Source: Xenorhabdus miraniensis
Lineage (GTDB): Bacteria; Pseudomonadota; Gammaproteobacteria; Enterobacterales; Enterobacteriaceae
Direction of reading: 5' to 3'
Length of the DNA stretch: 64,000 bases
Assembly: GCF_002632615.1 (NCBI RefSeq)
Contig: NZ_NITZ01000011.1
Location: 1 to 64,000, forward strand
Each line of letters starts with the position of its first letter. Position 1 is the stretch's first letter. Below the pieces are notes generated by a model. It was given only the letters and a program-made list of their open reading frames with translations. It did no database searches and had not been told where the DNA came from. Below, in pieces: positions 1-9,100 of the stretch. Made by a program: the position numbers and the translations under genes.

Positions 1-486
1 TTTGGCTCATGACATGGCTAGGCGAGTTACCTGAGTATTGTGTGATAGCTGATGCAGGAATGGCATTTTTCGCCAGCTCCACCGTTCCCGCCAAACCAAC
101 GATTAATAGAAATCGGTATATTGCTACATGAACCTAGATAAAGCGGCTGATGGAGCCTTTCAGTTTGAAAAGCATGCAAATTTTTAGTTCAATTAATGTT
201 CAAAATGTGCGTTTGTAGAAGTATGAGAGGGAAAGAGCAAAAATCAATTGATAACTGATGGTTTTTAGTGCTAAGCATTTTATTCTGCACTGTGCATTAT
301 AGAGGCATTAACCTCATGCTAACGAGTGCAGAATCTACCGCGTAATAGTGCGAAATTGGCCGCCGCGCTACACATCGAACAATTAAATACTTTCGGTGAT
401 ATTCATCAGAGCCAAATTCTAACAACCAATGAATGTGATTCTCTGGTAGCTCTATGTCCGAGAAATGAATTATTTCGTACCCATGC
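1..486. other. Left-edge stretch without a supported gene
   Basis: I see no convincing gene here. A plus-strand frame is open from the window edge to a stop at 129-131 (about 42 residues, beginning WLMTWLGELPEY) and could be the 3' end of a gene lying outside the window; I do not recognise it. Between 297 and 541 two short frames on opposite strands overlap each other and the end of the next gene. Neither has a recognisable domain or a clear ribosome-binding site. Confidence 0.3.
282..334. repeat. Imperfectly spaced inverted repeat
   Basis: ATTCTGCACT at 282-291 is the exact reverse complement of AGTGCAGAAT at 325-334. A smaller hairpin (GAGG/CCTC, about 302-315) lies inside. The structure could be a transcript end, or the edge of a small mobile element beside the downstream GNAT gene. 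The sequence alone does not decide between these. Confidence 0.35.
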
Positions 487-993
487 TTATATGGCACAAT
501 ACAATTTTAGCAAAGCCATCTCCATGAGATCGCAGTATTGACCATTTCTAAGTGATTCCATACGCCGTATGCCTTCCTTTTCAAATCCAAATTTTTTATA
601 TAATGCGATGGCCTTTTCATTATCAGCAAAAACTCCCAACTCAATTCTGATACAACCTAACCAGTTAAATGCGTAATCAATGGCAAACGCCATCATCTTT
701 GAACCAACCCCTTTGCCTGAGTAAGCCGCATCAACCCCAATAACAATGCCCACCGCATGCCTGCGCCTTGGGTTCGCATAGGTAAATAACCCTAATGATC
801 CTACAACCTTACCATCTACTTCTGCGACAAAATCAATATCTCCTCGCATCTTATTTAACTTTAAACGTTCCCTCCACATATCATGTGAAGGGCATGGACG
901 TTGCAAAGTATTGGGGTAAACATTCGGATGACTATAAATTCGTTGATAATGTTCAGCATCTTCAGGCTCAGTCGCCCTGATTATAATTTCCAT
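487..993 (-). CDS. GNAT N-acetyltransferase, YhhY-like (copy 1)
   Basis: Predicted cytosolic acetyl-CoA-dependent N-acetyltransferase of 168 residues. It starts MEIIIRATEPEDAE and has the GNAT fold throughout: the acetyl-CoA pyrophosphate loop reads GKGVGSKMM, preceded by PRRRHAVGI, and motif B ends NEKAIALYKKFGFEKEG. The N-terminal HPNVYPNTLQRPCPS stretch matches the NTLQ-P-PS pattern of E. coli YhhY, which acetylates free amino acids such as Met and Phe; that substrate is only an inference here. The gene lies about 210 bp downstream of a close paralogue on the same strand, so the pair is a tandem duplication. The C-terminal tail (LLKLYCAI) differs from its sister. The family call is firm and the substrate is not. 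Confidence 0.85.
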   Translation of the reverse strand: MEIIIRATEPEDAEHYQRIYSHPNVYPNTLQRPCPSHDMWRERLKLNKMRGDIDFVAEVDGKVVGSLGLFTYANPRRRHAVGIVIGVDAAYSGKGVGSKMMAFAIDYAFNWLGCIRIELGVFADNEKAIALYKKFGFEKEGIRRMESLRNGQYCDLMEMALLKLYCAI

Positions 994-1143
994 ATATACC
1001 TCTTGTAATAACTAATAAAACATTTTGAATTCACTGATATTATATTAATACGATTATTTAATTTATTCAGAGTTCAATATTCTTATCTTATTATAAATGA
1101 ATTTTTTTATATTAATAAATTAAAACTCCATATACTAAATAGA

Positions 1144-1182
1144 TAAAAACCGATCAAAACAAAAGCTTTCTCTATCGGGTTT
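1144..1182 (-). terminator. Possible terminator after GNAT copy 2
   Basis: Read on the minus strand, AAACCCGAT and ATCGGTTTT can pair with one mismatch or bulge, and the stem ends in a run of T. It lies about 20 bp past the stop of the upstream GNAT copy. The stem is weak, so this is tentative. Confidence 0.35.
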
Positions 1183-1200
1183 ATTATTTACAATAAAATA

Positions 1201-1704
1201 TCACACAAATCTACTGTTAATTAAAGCCATTCCCATAACATCACAATATTGACCATTTCTTAATGACTGCATACGCCGAATACCTTCTACTTCGAACCCA
1301 AATTTTTTGTACAAGGCTATTGCTTTTTCATTATCAACAAATACTTCCAATTCAATTCTGATACAACCTAACCAGTTGAACGCATAATCAATCACGAACT
1401 CCATCAATTTTGAACCAATACCTTTCCCTGCATAAGCCGCATCAACCCCAATACCGATGCCTACCGCATGCCTGCGCCTTGGATTGGCATGGGTAAATAC
1501 CCCGATTGTCCCCACAACCTTGCCATTTACTTCAGCAACAAACGGTATCTCATCTTGATTTTTAATTGATTTTAAACGTTCTTTCCACATTTCACGCGAG
1601 GGGCATGGGCGTTGCAAAGTATTAGAATAAACGTCTGGGTGGCTATAAATTCGTTGATAATGCTCAGCATCTTCAGGCTCAGTTGCCCTGATTATAATTT
1701 CCAT
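1201..1704 (-). CDS. GNAT N-acetyltransferase, YhhY-like (copy 2)
   Basis: A 167-residue GNAT acetyltransferase nearly identical to its downstream neighbour in the first 25 residues and the C-terminal third. The acetyl-CoA loop is GKGIGSKLM and motif B is NEKAIALYKKFGFEVEG. Differences concentrate in the middle (KSIKNQDEIPF against KLNKMRGDIDF) and at the C-terminus (INSRFV), as expected of a duplication that has begun to diverge. The second copy need not have kept the same substrate. A terminator-like stem between the two copies suggests separate transcription. As for copy 1, the family is certain and the amine substrate unknown. Confidence 0.85.
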   Translation of the reverse strand: MEIIIRATEPEDAEHYQRIYSHPDVYSNTLQRPCPSREMWKERLKSIKNQDEIPFVAEVNGKVVGTIGVFTHANPRRRHAVGIGIGVDAAYAGKGIGSKLMEFVIDYAFNWLGCIRIELEVFVDNEKAIALYKKFGFEVEGIRRMQSLRNGQYCDVMGMALINSRFV

Positions 1705-1847
1705 GTATACCTATTTTTCGACTTGACTCCCTTTATAAGTACCTGATAAAAAAATAAATGTAAATAGTCTTTTAAAAATTATTTAAAATAATAATTTTAC
1801 CTGTTCATAATGTTATTTAATATCGGTTTATTTTCTTTGGAGAGCAT

Positions 1848-2231
1848 ATGGTTCAGGAAAATTTAGCTATTTTTAAGCTTATCAAACAACTTGAAGTCAG
1901 TCTTCATGGCGAGAAAAGAAATAATGCCGATTGGCTTAGCACTGTATTACACGATGATTTTCTGGAAATCAGTAAATCAGGTCATGTTTACACTAAAAAA
2001 ATCGTGTTCAACGAATTAACAACAGAAATAAAAACTACTTCCCCAATTTTTTCACATCACTTCTTTATAAACTATCTGGATGAAAATATTGCTTTACTCA
2101 CTTATCAATCTTATGAAATGAATCAAGCTGGCAATCCATTCAATCAAGCACTTCGTTCATCAATTTGGCAATTATCTTCGGGTAACACATGGCAACTTAG
2201 ATTCCATCAAGGCACGCCCATGGCCCTATAA
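1848..2231 (+). CDS. DUF4440 / NTF2-like small protein
   Basis: A 127-residue soluble protein with no signal peptide. The layout fits the DUF4440/SnoaL-like NTF2 fold: an N-terminal helix (FKLIKQLEVSLHG), a DDFLEISKSGHVYTKK segment typical of the first strands after the helix, then alternating strands ending RSSIWQLSSGNTWQLRFHQGTP. Members are cone-shaped alpha+beta barrels that bind small ligands or act as small enzymes or immunity proteins, so the function is open. The start has a GGAG-type ribosome site (TTTGGAGAGCAT) just upstream. The gene is convergent with the transporter to its right, and a strong shared terminator separates them. Confidence 0.7.
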   Translation: MVQENLAIFKLIKQLEVSLHGEKRNNADWLSTVLHDDFLEISKSGHVYTKKIVFNELTTEIKTTSPIFSHHFFINYLDENIALLTYQSYEMNQAGNPFNQALRSSIWQLSSGNTWQLRFHQGTPMAL

Positions 2232-2240
2232 CGAAAAAAA

Positions 2241-2259
2241 TGGCCCAATTTTTGGGCCA
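2241..2259. terminator. Bidirectional rho-independent terminator
   Basis: TGGCCCAA (2241-2248) and TTGGGCCA (2252-2259) form a perfect 8-bp GC-rich stem with a 3-nt T loop. On the minus strand the stem is followed by seven Ts, an ideal terminator for the leftward cycA gene. On the plus strand it ends the DUF4440 gene, with a weaker U tract. Confidence 0.8.
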
Positions 2260-2289
2260 CTGATATTTAATTTATGGGATTTTTATTAC

Positions 2290-3699
2290 TCAATAAGTAA
2301 GGTGGCGAGCCTTACGTTTTTTCACAATCTGAAACCCAATCACTAAAATAATGAACCAAACGGGTGTTGCGATCAAAGCTTGACGAGTATCCGGTTGCAA
2401 AGAAAGCAATACCAAAACAAAAGCAAAGAAAGCTAAACATACCCAGGACATCACAATACCAAACGGCATTTTGTACACCGAAGCCTGATGCAAAGCCGGA
2501 CGACGTTTTCTATAAGCCAGATAGGAACACAAAATCATGCTCCAAATAAACATAAACAGAATAGCGGAAACAGTTGTTACCAAAGTAAAAACCCGCATCA
2601 CATCAGGAATAAAGTAGATCAAAATGACGCCAAAAGAGAGGCACAAACAAGTAAAAATTAACCCCGATGCCGGAACCGAACGGCGGGAAAGCTGACTAAA
2701 CTGCTTTGGTGCATTCCCTTCTTTAGCCAGGCCAAACAACATCCGGCTGGTGGAGAAAACGCCACTATTTGCCGAAGATGCGGCAGAAGTCAGTACCACA
2801 AAGTTTACAATACTGGCGGCAGCAGGTAATCCAATCAGAACAAATAATTCTACAAAAGGACTTTTATCGGCCATGATTGCTCGCCATGGCGTGACCGACA
2901 TAATCACAATCAGCGCCAAAACATAAAACGTAATGATACGAATTGGAATGGCATTAATCGCTTTTGGCAAAGATTTCATCGGATTTTTAGTTTCCGCGGC
3001 AGCGGTTCCCACCAATTCAATACCGACAAAAGCAAATATTGCTATCTGGAATCCGGCAAAAAAGCCACTCAGCCCCATTGGGAACATACCGCCATCACTC
3101 CAGACATTAGAAAGTGCAGCGACATGCCCTGCCGGAGATTGGAAATGTATGCCAATTAAGATGCCTCCCGTGACAATTAGGGCGACAATCGCGATAATTT
3201 TGATCATGGCAAACCAAAATTCGAGTTCCCCAAACAATCTTACTGTCGCGAGATTTAGAGTCAGTAATACCAAAACGCACAGGAGCGAAGTTCCCCATTC
3301 GGGAAAACTCGGTGTCCAATATCCGACATAAGCAGTAATAGCAACAATATCCGCGATGCCAGTAATGACCCAACAGAACCAGTAAGTCCAGCCTACAAAA
3401 AAACCGGCCCACGGCCCCAATAAATCCGCGGCAAAATCACTGAACGACTTATAGTGCAAATTGGAAAGCAATAACTCTCCCATTGCGCGCATAACGAAAA
3501 ACAGCATAAACCCGATGATCATATAAACAAAAATGATCGACGGCCCCGCAAGGGAAATGGTCTTGCCTGATCCCATAAACAAGCCAGTACCGATGGCACC
3601 ACCAATTGCGATTAACTGTATATGTCGGTTAGTGAGACTTCGCTGTAAATGCGAACCTTCAGTTTCAGAAGTGTGAATGGGTTGTATTTTTTCTTCCAT
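2290..3699 (-). CDS. cycA: D-serine/D-alanine/glycine transporter
   Basis: Inner-membrane proton-coupled amino-acid permease (APC superfamily, about 12 membrane helices). From residue 20 on it follows E. coli CycA closely: NRHIQLIAIGGAIGTGLFMG in helix 1, GPWAGFFVGWTYWFCW, ATVRLFGELEFWFAMIK, and SAASSANSGVFSTSRMLFG in the later core. The frame is open upstream to 3777. I place the start at the ATG at 3697-3699 (MEEKIQPIH), giving 469 residues, the usual family length; the extra 26 residues (MSMSQCSLKHS...) have no counterpart in the family. A GGA ribosome-site remnant lies about 9 bases upstream. It imports glycine, D-Ala and D-Ser and also takes up cycloserine. No operon partners. Confidence 0.9.
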   Translation of the reverse strand: MEEKIQPIHTSETEGSHLQRSLTNRHIQLIAIGGAIGTGLFMGSGKTISLAGPSIIFVYMIIGFMLFFVMRAMGELLLSNLHYKSFSDFAADLLGPWAGFFVGWTYWFCWVITGIADIVAITAYVGYWTPSFPEWGTSLLCVLVLLTLNLATVRLFGELEFWFAMIKIIAIVALIVTGGILIGIHFQSPAGHVAALSNVWSDGGMFPMGLSGFFAGFQIAIFAFVGIELVGTAAAETKNPMKSLPKAINAIPIRIITFYVLALIVIMSVTPWRAIMADKSPFVELFVLIGLPAAASIVNFVVLTSAASSANSGVFSTSRMLFGLAKEGNAPKQFSQLSRRSVPASGLIFTCLCLSFGVILIYFIPDVMRVFTLVTTVSAILFMFIWSMILCSYLAYRKRRPALHQASVYKMPFGIVMSWVCLAFFAFVLVLLSLQPDTRQALIATPVWFIILVIGFQIVKKRKARHLTY

Positions 3700-3932
3700 A
3701 GTTGTATCCAATTTATTCTCACAGCATGGCCTTAATACCCTCAAGCTGTGTTTAAGGGAACATTGTGACATAGACAACCGCGGTATTAACAGAAGGATTT
3801 CACATGAAAAACAAGAAGGTTACAATTTAATCTATCAGCAGATAGCACATTGTGCATATTTTATTCTCCTAATAAAAAAATGGATATAGTCCATTGACGT
3901 CTCGTTAACGTTGGAGAATAATTTATCGTATT

Positions 3933-4008
3933 GGGTCGTTAGCTCAGTTGGTAGAGTAGCTGACTCTTAATCAGCCAGTCCGGGGTTCGAACCCCCGACG
4001 ACCCACCA
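3933..4008 (+). tRNA. tRNA-Lys (anticodon CUU)
   Basis: A complete 76-nt cloverleaf with genomically encoded CCA. The acceptor stem is GGGTCGT/ACGACCC, the D-arm is GCTC..GAGT, the anticodon stem GCTGA/TCAGC encloses the 7-nt loop CTCTTAA (anticodon CTT), and the T-arm is CGGGG/CCCCG with TTCGAAC. The CUU anticodon reads AAG. It stands alone between cycA and putP. No integrase or repeated 3' end of the gene is visible nearby, so I see no sign of an integrated island at this tRNA. Confidence 0.95.
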
Positions 4009-4047
4009 GAATTATCGGTCATGTATTAAAGAGTTCGTAATTGACCT

Positions 4048-4091
4048 AACTGCACCCCAAAAGTTAAACGCTAACTCATCAAGGTGCAGTT
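4048..4091. repeat. Inverted repeat resembling an IS3-family end relic
   Basis: AACTGCACC (4048-4056) and GGTGCAGTT (4083-4091) are perfect inverted 9-mers. The left arm continues CCCAAAAGTT, the kind of sequence seen at ends of IS3/IS150-group elements. Only about 26 bp lie between the arms, so no transposase is present. It may be a fused pair of insertion-sequence ends, a tiny MITE, or a chance hairpin after the tRNA. Confidence 0.3.
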
Positions 4092-4122
4092 CATTACTCA
4101 GAGATTTTTTATTACAGCGGAT

Positions 4123-5607
4123 TTATTTAGTTCTATAATGCGCTTCTGCTTCAGAAAAACGCTGTTGTATTGCCTGATTTGGAGCTTTACCGAGCAGACT
4201 TACCACCACAATCGCGATCGAGGCGAAAATAAAGCCTGGGATGATCTCATACAACGAGAACCAACGGAATTCCATCCAAACCAAAACAGTAATTGCACCC
4301 ACAAGCATACCTGCCAGAGCACCATTACGAGTCATACGTTTCCACAATACAGAAATCAAAACCACCGGGCCAAACGCCGCACCAAATCCAGCCCAGGCAT
4401 TACTGACTAAAGCCAATACTTTATTGTTTGGGTTAGTTGCGATCACGATGGCAATGATTGCCACCAGCAAAACCATCATACGACCAATCCATACCAATTC
4501 TTTTTGGCTGGCTTTAGTACGTATAAATGCTTTATAGAGATCTTCTGTCAGCGCACTAGAACAAACCAGCAACTGGCAGCTCAATGAACTCATAACCGCA
4601 GCCAGTACCGCAGACAGCAATACTCCGGTGATCCATGGATTAAACAAGAGCACACCTAACTCCATAAAGATACGCTCACGGTTTTGCAATACCGGCCCTG
4701 CCTGCTCTGGATATATTTCAAAATATGAGATACCAAAGAAGCCAACAGCCACTGTTCCTGCAAGACACAGCAACATCCACGTCATACTGATGCGGCGGGC
4801 TTTATGAATAGTCTGGTGGGAATCTGCTGCCATGAAACGAGCCAGAATGTGTGGCTGACCGAAATAGCCTAATCCCCATCCCAACAAAGAAGCAATAGCA
4901 ATAATATTCAGATTCTTAAACATATCTAAATAGGCCGGATTTTTTGCTTCAATAATATTGATGGCGGAGCCAACTCCTCCCACTTTGAACAGAACCAACA
5001 CAGGAACCAAAATCAAAGCAAAAATCATCAACGTTGCTTGAACCGTATCCGTCCAGCTTACCGCAAGAAAACCACCGAGGAAGGTATAGGCAATTGTCGC
5101 CAATGCACCCAACCAAATCGCTTTTTCGTAGCTGATACCAAACGTGTTTTCAAACAATAGCCCACCAGCCACAACACCCGATGCACAGTAAATAGTAAAG
5201 AAAATCAAGATAACCAGTGCAGAGATAATACGCAGGATTCTGCTTTTATCTTCAAAGCGATGAGTGAAATAATCTGGTAACGTCAATGCGTTATTACTCA
5301 CTTCAGTATGTACACGTAATCTACCTGCAATCCATCGCCAATTCAGGTATGCGCCCAGCAGCAGGCCTAACGCGATCCAACTTTCTGAAATGCCAGAGAA
5401 AAAAATAGCCCCCGGCAATCCCATTAATAACCAGCCACTCATATCAGAAGCGCCAGCAGATAATGCCGTTACCACACTGCCCAATCGCCGACCACCTAAT
5501 ATGTAATCATCAAAATTTTTGGTGGAACGATAAGCCATAAAGCCTATCAGCAACATCCCCGCGATGTAGATAGTGAAGGTAATGAGCATTGGTGAATTTA
5601 CTGTCAT
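4123..5607 (-). CDS. putP: Sodium/proline symporter
   Basis: Inner-membrane Na+/L-proline symporter of the SSS family (LeuT fold, 13 predicted helices), 494 residues, which is the E. coli PutP length. The N-terminal helix and first loop (YRSTKNFDDYILGGRRLGSVVTALSAGASDMSGWLLMGLPGA) are the diagnostic PutP segment with its sodium- and proline-binding serines, and GLGYFGQPHILARFMA lies in the mid-protein. It supplies external proline to PutA, which is encoded divergently on the other side of a 0.5-kb regulatory region. The same PutA repressor very likely controls it. Confidence 0.95.
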   Translation of the reverse strand: MTVNSPMLITFTIYIAGMLLIGFMAYRSTKNFDDYILGGRRLGSVVTALSAGASDMSGWLLMGLPGAIFFSGISESWIALGLLLGAYLNWRWIAGRLRVHTEVSNNALTLPDYFTHRFEDKSRILRIISALVILIFFTIYCASGVVAGGLLFENTFGISYEKAIWLGALATIAYTFLGGFLAVSWTDTVQATLMIFALILVPVLVLFKVGGVGSAINIIEAKNPAYLDMFKNLNIIAIASLLGWGLGYFGQPHILARFMAADSHQTIHKARRISMTWMLLCLAGTVAVGFFGISYFEIYPEQAGPVLQNRERIFMELGVLLFNPWITGVLLSAVLAAVMSSLSCQLLVCSSALTEDLYKAFIRTKASQKELVWIGRMMVLLVAIIAIVIATNPNNKVLALVSNAWAGFGAAFGPVVLISVLWKRMTRNGALAGMLVGAITVLVWMEFRWFSLYEIIPGFIFASIAIVVVSLLGKAPNQAIQQRFSEAEAHYRTK

Positions 5608-6128
5608 GCAGGTTCTTCTCCATAGTGTTTTTATAAATCATACATCTGCAAATGTGTTATTTGCGTAAATAATGTTGTCTGTACTTAAGGTACGTTTTTT
5701 CAAGTACTTTTTTTCTTCCCTATTAAACTGCAAAAAGCTGTACTCCAAGATAACATTAGTTTCATTAAGTAATATTTACTATCGAAATTATTCTAAAATT
5801 ACATTCTATCCTAGTTTAGTTAAAACGTTATTAACAACTAATTAACGATGTTTTTTATAAAAAACGCTTGCTAAATCACATTTATCATTCCAAAGGTTGC
5901 ACCCTTCATTTAATAATGGGTTATACCTCGCCTTTATAAGGCTGAATTAAAATTCATATATATCAATTAGATAAAAAATAAAAAGCCATAATACTCACCA
6001 CAGGGATAATAAAAACTAGATTAATTTCACAAAATTAGAACGGCCGCTTTTAACAAAGTTGCACAAAGTTGCAACATGGCAGATATTGTTATGCAACTTG
6101 GTTAAGTCTTACCTATTAAGGAGTGAGA
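5608..6128. promoter_or_regulatory. putP-putA divergent control region
   Basis: This 520-bp AT-rich gap separates the divergent putP and putA genes and holds no gene. In enterobacteria PutA, when not membrane-bound with reduced FAD, binds GTTGCA motifs here and represses both genes. Four copies are visible: 5896-5901 on the plus strand, 6058-6063 and 6068-6073 on the plus strand, and 6092-6097 as the reverse complement TGCAAC. I did not identify core promoter elements with confidence. Confidence 0.75.
6058..6097. promoter_or_regulatory. Cluster of three PutA operator motifs
   Basis: GTTGCA occurs at 6058-6063 and 6068-6073, and inverted as TGCAAC at 6092-6097. The first two are exactly 10 bp apart, so they lie on the same DNA face; the third is 24 bp further on. 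All are within 75 bp of the putA start, well placed to block its promoter or transcript start. Assignment rests on the known PutA consensus, and PutA here retains its ribbon-helix-helix DNA-binding head. Confidence 0.65.
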
Positions 6129-9100
6129 ATGGGTAGTACCACTATGGGCGTGAAGCTCGATGAAGCAACGCGTAATCGTATTAGATCTGCTGCACAACGA
6201 ATTGAACGCACACCACACTGGCTGATTAAGCAAGCCATTTTTAATTATCTTGAACGTCTGGAAAACGAGGAAAAGATCCCAGAAATATCAGCGGGTCAGG
6301 ATAGCAAAGAAGAAAAGATTTCCGAAGAAGAATCACCGATTGAGGCGCCTTATCAGCCATTTTTGGATTTTGCCGAACATATTTTACCCCAATCGGTGAA
6401 ACGTTCCGCAATTACTTCTGCCTATCGCCTGCCAGAGACACAGGCCGTTCCTATGCTGTTGCAACGTGCGCAGCTTTCAGAAGAACAAACCAAGGCGACT
6501 CATAAGCTTGCTTATTCCATTGCAGAAAAACTGCGCCAGCAAAAACAAGGAATCGGGCGTTCCGGGTTAGTTCAGGGGTTGTTACAGGAATTTTCACTTT
6601 CTTCTCAGGAAGGTGTGGCGTTGATGTGTCTTGCCGAGGCCCTGTTACGCATTCCCGATAAGGCCACCCGCGACGCTTTAATCCGCGATAAAATCAGTAA
6701 TGGCAATTGGCACTCTCATCTGGGTCAAAGCCCTTCCATGTTTGTTAACGCTGCAACGTGGGGGTTGCTGTTCACTGGTAAGCTGGTCTCTACCCACAAT
6801 GAAGCTAAGCTATCCAAATCCCTGAACCGCATTATCAGTAAAAGCGGTGAGCCATTGGTACGCAAAGGTGTAGATATGGCAATGCGCCTGATGGGTGAGC
6901 AATTTGTTACTGGGGAAACTATCGCTCAAGCCCTTGCCAATGCCCGCAAGCTGGAAGAGAAAGGCTTCCGTTATTCCTATGACATGCTGGGTGAAGCCGC
7001 GCTGACCGAAGAAGATGCCCAAGCTTACATGGTTTCCTACCAACAGGCGATCCACGCCATTGGTAAAGCATCCAACGGTCGCGGTATCTATGAAGGGCCG
7101 GGTATTTCCATCAAACTCTCTGCCCTGCACCCCCGTTATAGCCGTGCGCAGTATGAGCGTGTTATGGATGAACTCTATCCACGCCTGCTCGCTCTCACTT
7201 TACAAGCACGTCAATATGATATTGGTATCAATATCGATGCAGAAGAAGCCGATCGTCTGGAAATCTCCCTCGATTTGCTGGAAAAATTGTGTTTTGAACC
7301 AAAATTGGAAGGCTGGAACGGTATTGGTTTTGTCATTCAGGCGTACCAGAAACGCTGCCCGTTCGTGATTGACAGTATTATTGACCTGGCACAGCGCAGC
7401 CGTCACAGGCTGATGATCCGTCTGGTGAAAGGTGCTTATTGGGATAGTGAAATCAAACGTGCTCAAATCGATGGCTTAGAAGACTATCCGGTGTATACCC
7501 GCAAGGTTTATACTGATGTTTCTTACCTCGCCTGTGCCCGTAAGTTACTTTCTGTTCCGAATTTAATCTATCCACAGTTTGCTACCCATAACGCCCATAC
7601 TTTATCTGCAATTTATCATTTGGCCGGGCAGAACTATTATCCGGGGCAATATGAGTTCCAATGTCTGCATGGCATGGGTGAGCCTCTTTATGAGCAGGTA
7701 GTCGGAAAAGTCGCCGATGGCAAGCTCAATCGCCCGTGTCGCATCTATGCGCCAGTAGGAACGCATGAAACGCTGCTGGCTTATCTGGTACGCCGCCTGC
7801 TGGAAAATGGTGCCAATACCTCATTCGTCAATCGCATTGCAGATACTTCCCTGCCGATTGATGAACTGGTTGCTGATCCGGTGAAAATCGTACAAGAGTT
7901 AGCGCAAGCAGAAGGGCAAATCGGTCTGCCGCATCCGAAAATTCCTCTGCCGCATGATTTATACGGTAAAAATCGCGTCAATTCATCAGGGTTGGATCTC
8001 TCCAATGAACATCGTTTGGCTTCCCTTTCCAGTTCCTTGCTGAGTTCATCAATGGAAACGTGGAGCAGCGAACCTTTGTTGGGTGGTGATTACCAGCACA
8101 CCGGAGAATTGCCTGCGGCTGAGCCTGTGAATAATCCAGCCAGACCTTCAGATATCGTCGGTTATGTTCGTGAAGCCACTGAGCAGGAAGTCAGCCATGC
8201 GTTGAATACGTCCACTAATGCCGGAGCAATTTGGTTTGCCACACCGCCATCAGAACGTGCAGCGATTTTGGTACGTGCGGCCGAGTTGATGGAAAATAAC
8301 CTGCAATCTTTGCTCGGTATTTTAGTCCGCGAAGCAGGTAAAACTTTCAATAATGCGATTGCCGAAGTACGAGAAGCCGTAGATTTTCTCTATTATTACG
8401 CTGATCAAGTGCGCCAGGATTTCGCCAATGATACCCATCGCCCACTGGGACCTGTGGTTTGTATCAGTCCGTGGAACTTCCCTCTGGCTATTTTCACCGG
8501 CCAAATCGCGGCGGCATTAGCAGCCGGTAATAGTGTCTTGGCAAAACCCGCAGAACAAACACCATTGATTGCCGCTGTTGCCGTAAAAATGCTTCATCAG
8601 GCAGGTATTCCTCGAGGTGTACTGCAATTACTGCCGGGTCAAGGGGAAACAGTGGGCGCCTCTCTGGTCGGGGATAAACGTGTACGCGGCGTGATGTTTA
8701 CCGGTTCTATCGAAGTTGCCAGCTTATTGCAGCGCAATATTGCCGGTCGTCTTGATGCCCAAGGCCATCCAACACCGTTGGTCGCAGAAACGGGTGGTTT
8801 AAATGCCATGATCGTTGATTCTTCTGCCTTGACCGAACAAGTTGTCACCGACGTGGTTGCTTCCGCCTTTGACAGTGCCGGTCAACGTTGTTCTGCCCTG
8901 CGTATCCTGTGTGTTCAGGAAGATGTCGCAGAAAGAACGATTGCCATGCTGAAAGGCGCGATGGCTGAGTGCCGGATGGGTAATCCTGAGCGCTTATCAA
9001 CAGATATCGGCCCGGTGATTGATGCAGAAGCCAAAGCGGGTATCGAGCGCCATATCCAAGCCATGCGCACTAAAGGCCGGGCTATTTATCAGGCCGCGCA

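Noticed and set aside
297..541. Two overlapping small frames at the left edge
   Set aside because: They lie on opposite strands over the same bases, lack domains and run into the GNAT gene end.
2933..3331. Antisense frame within cycA
   Set aside because: A 132-codon frame opposite a strongly conserved transporter, with no domain or ribosome site of its own.
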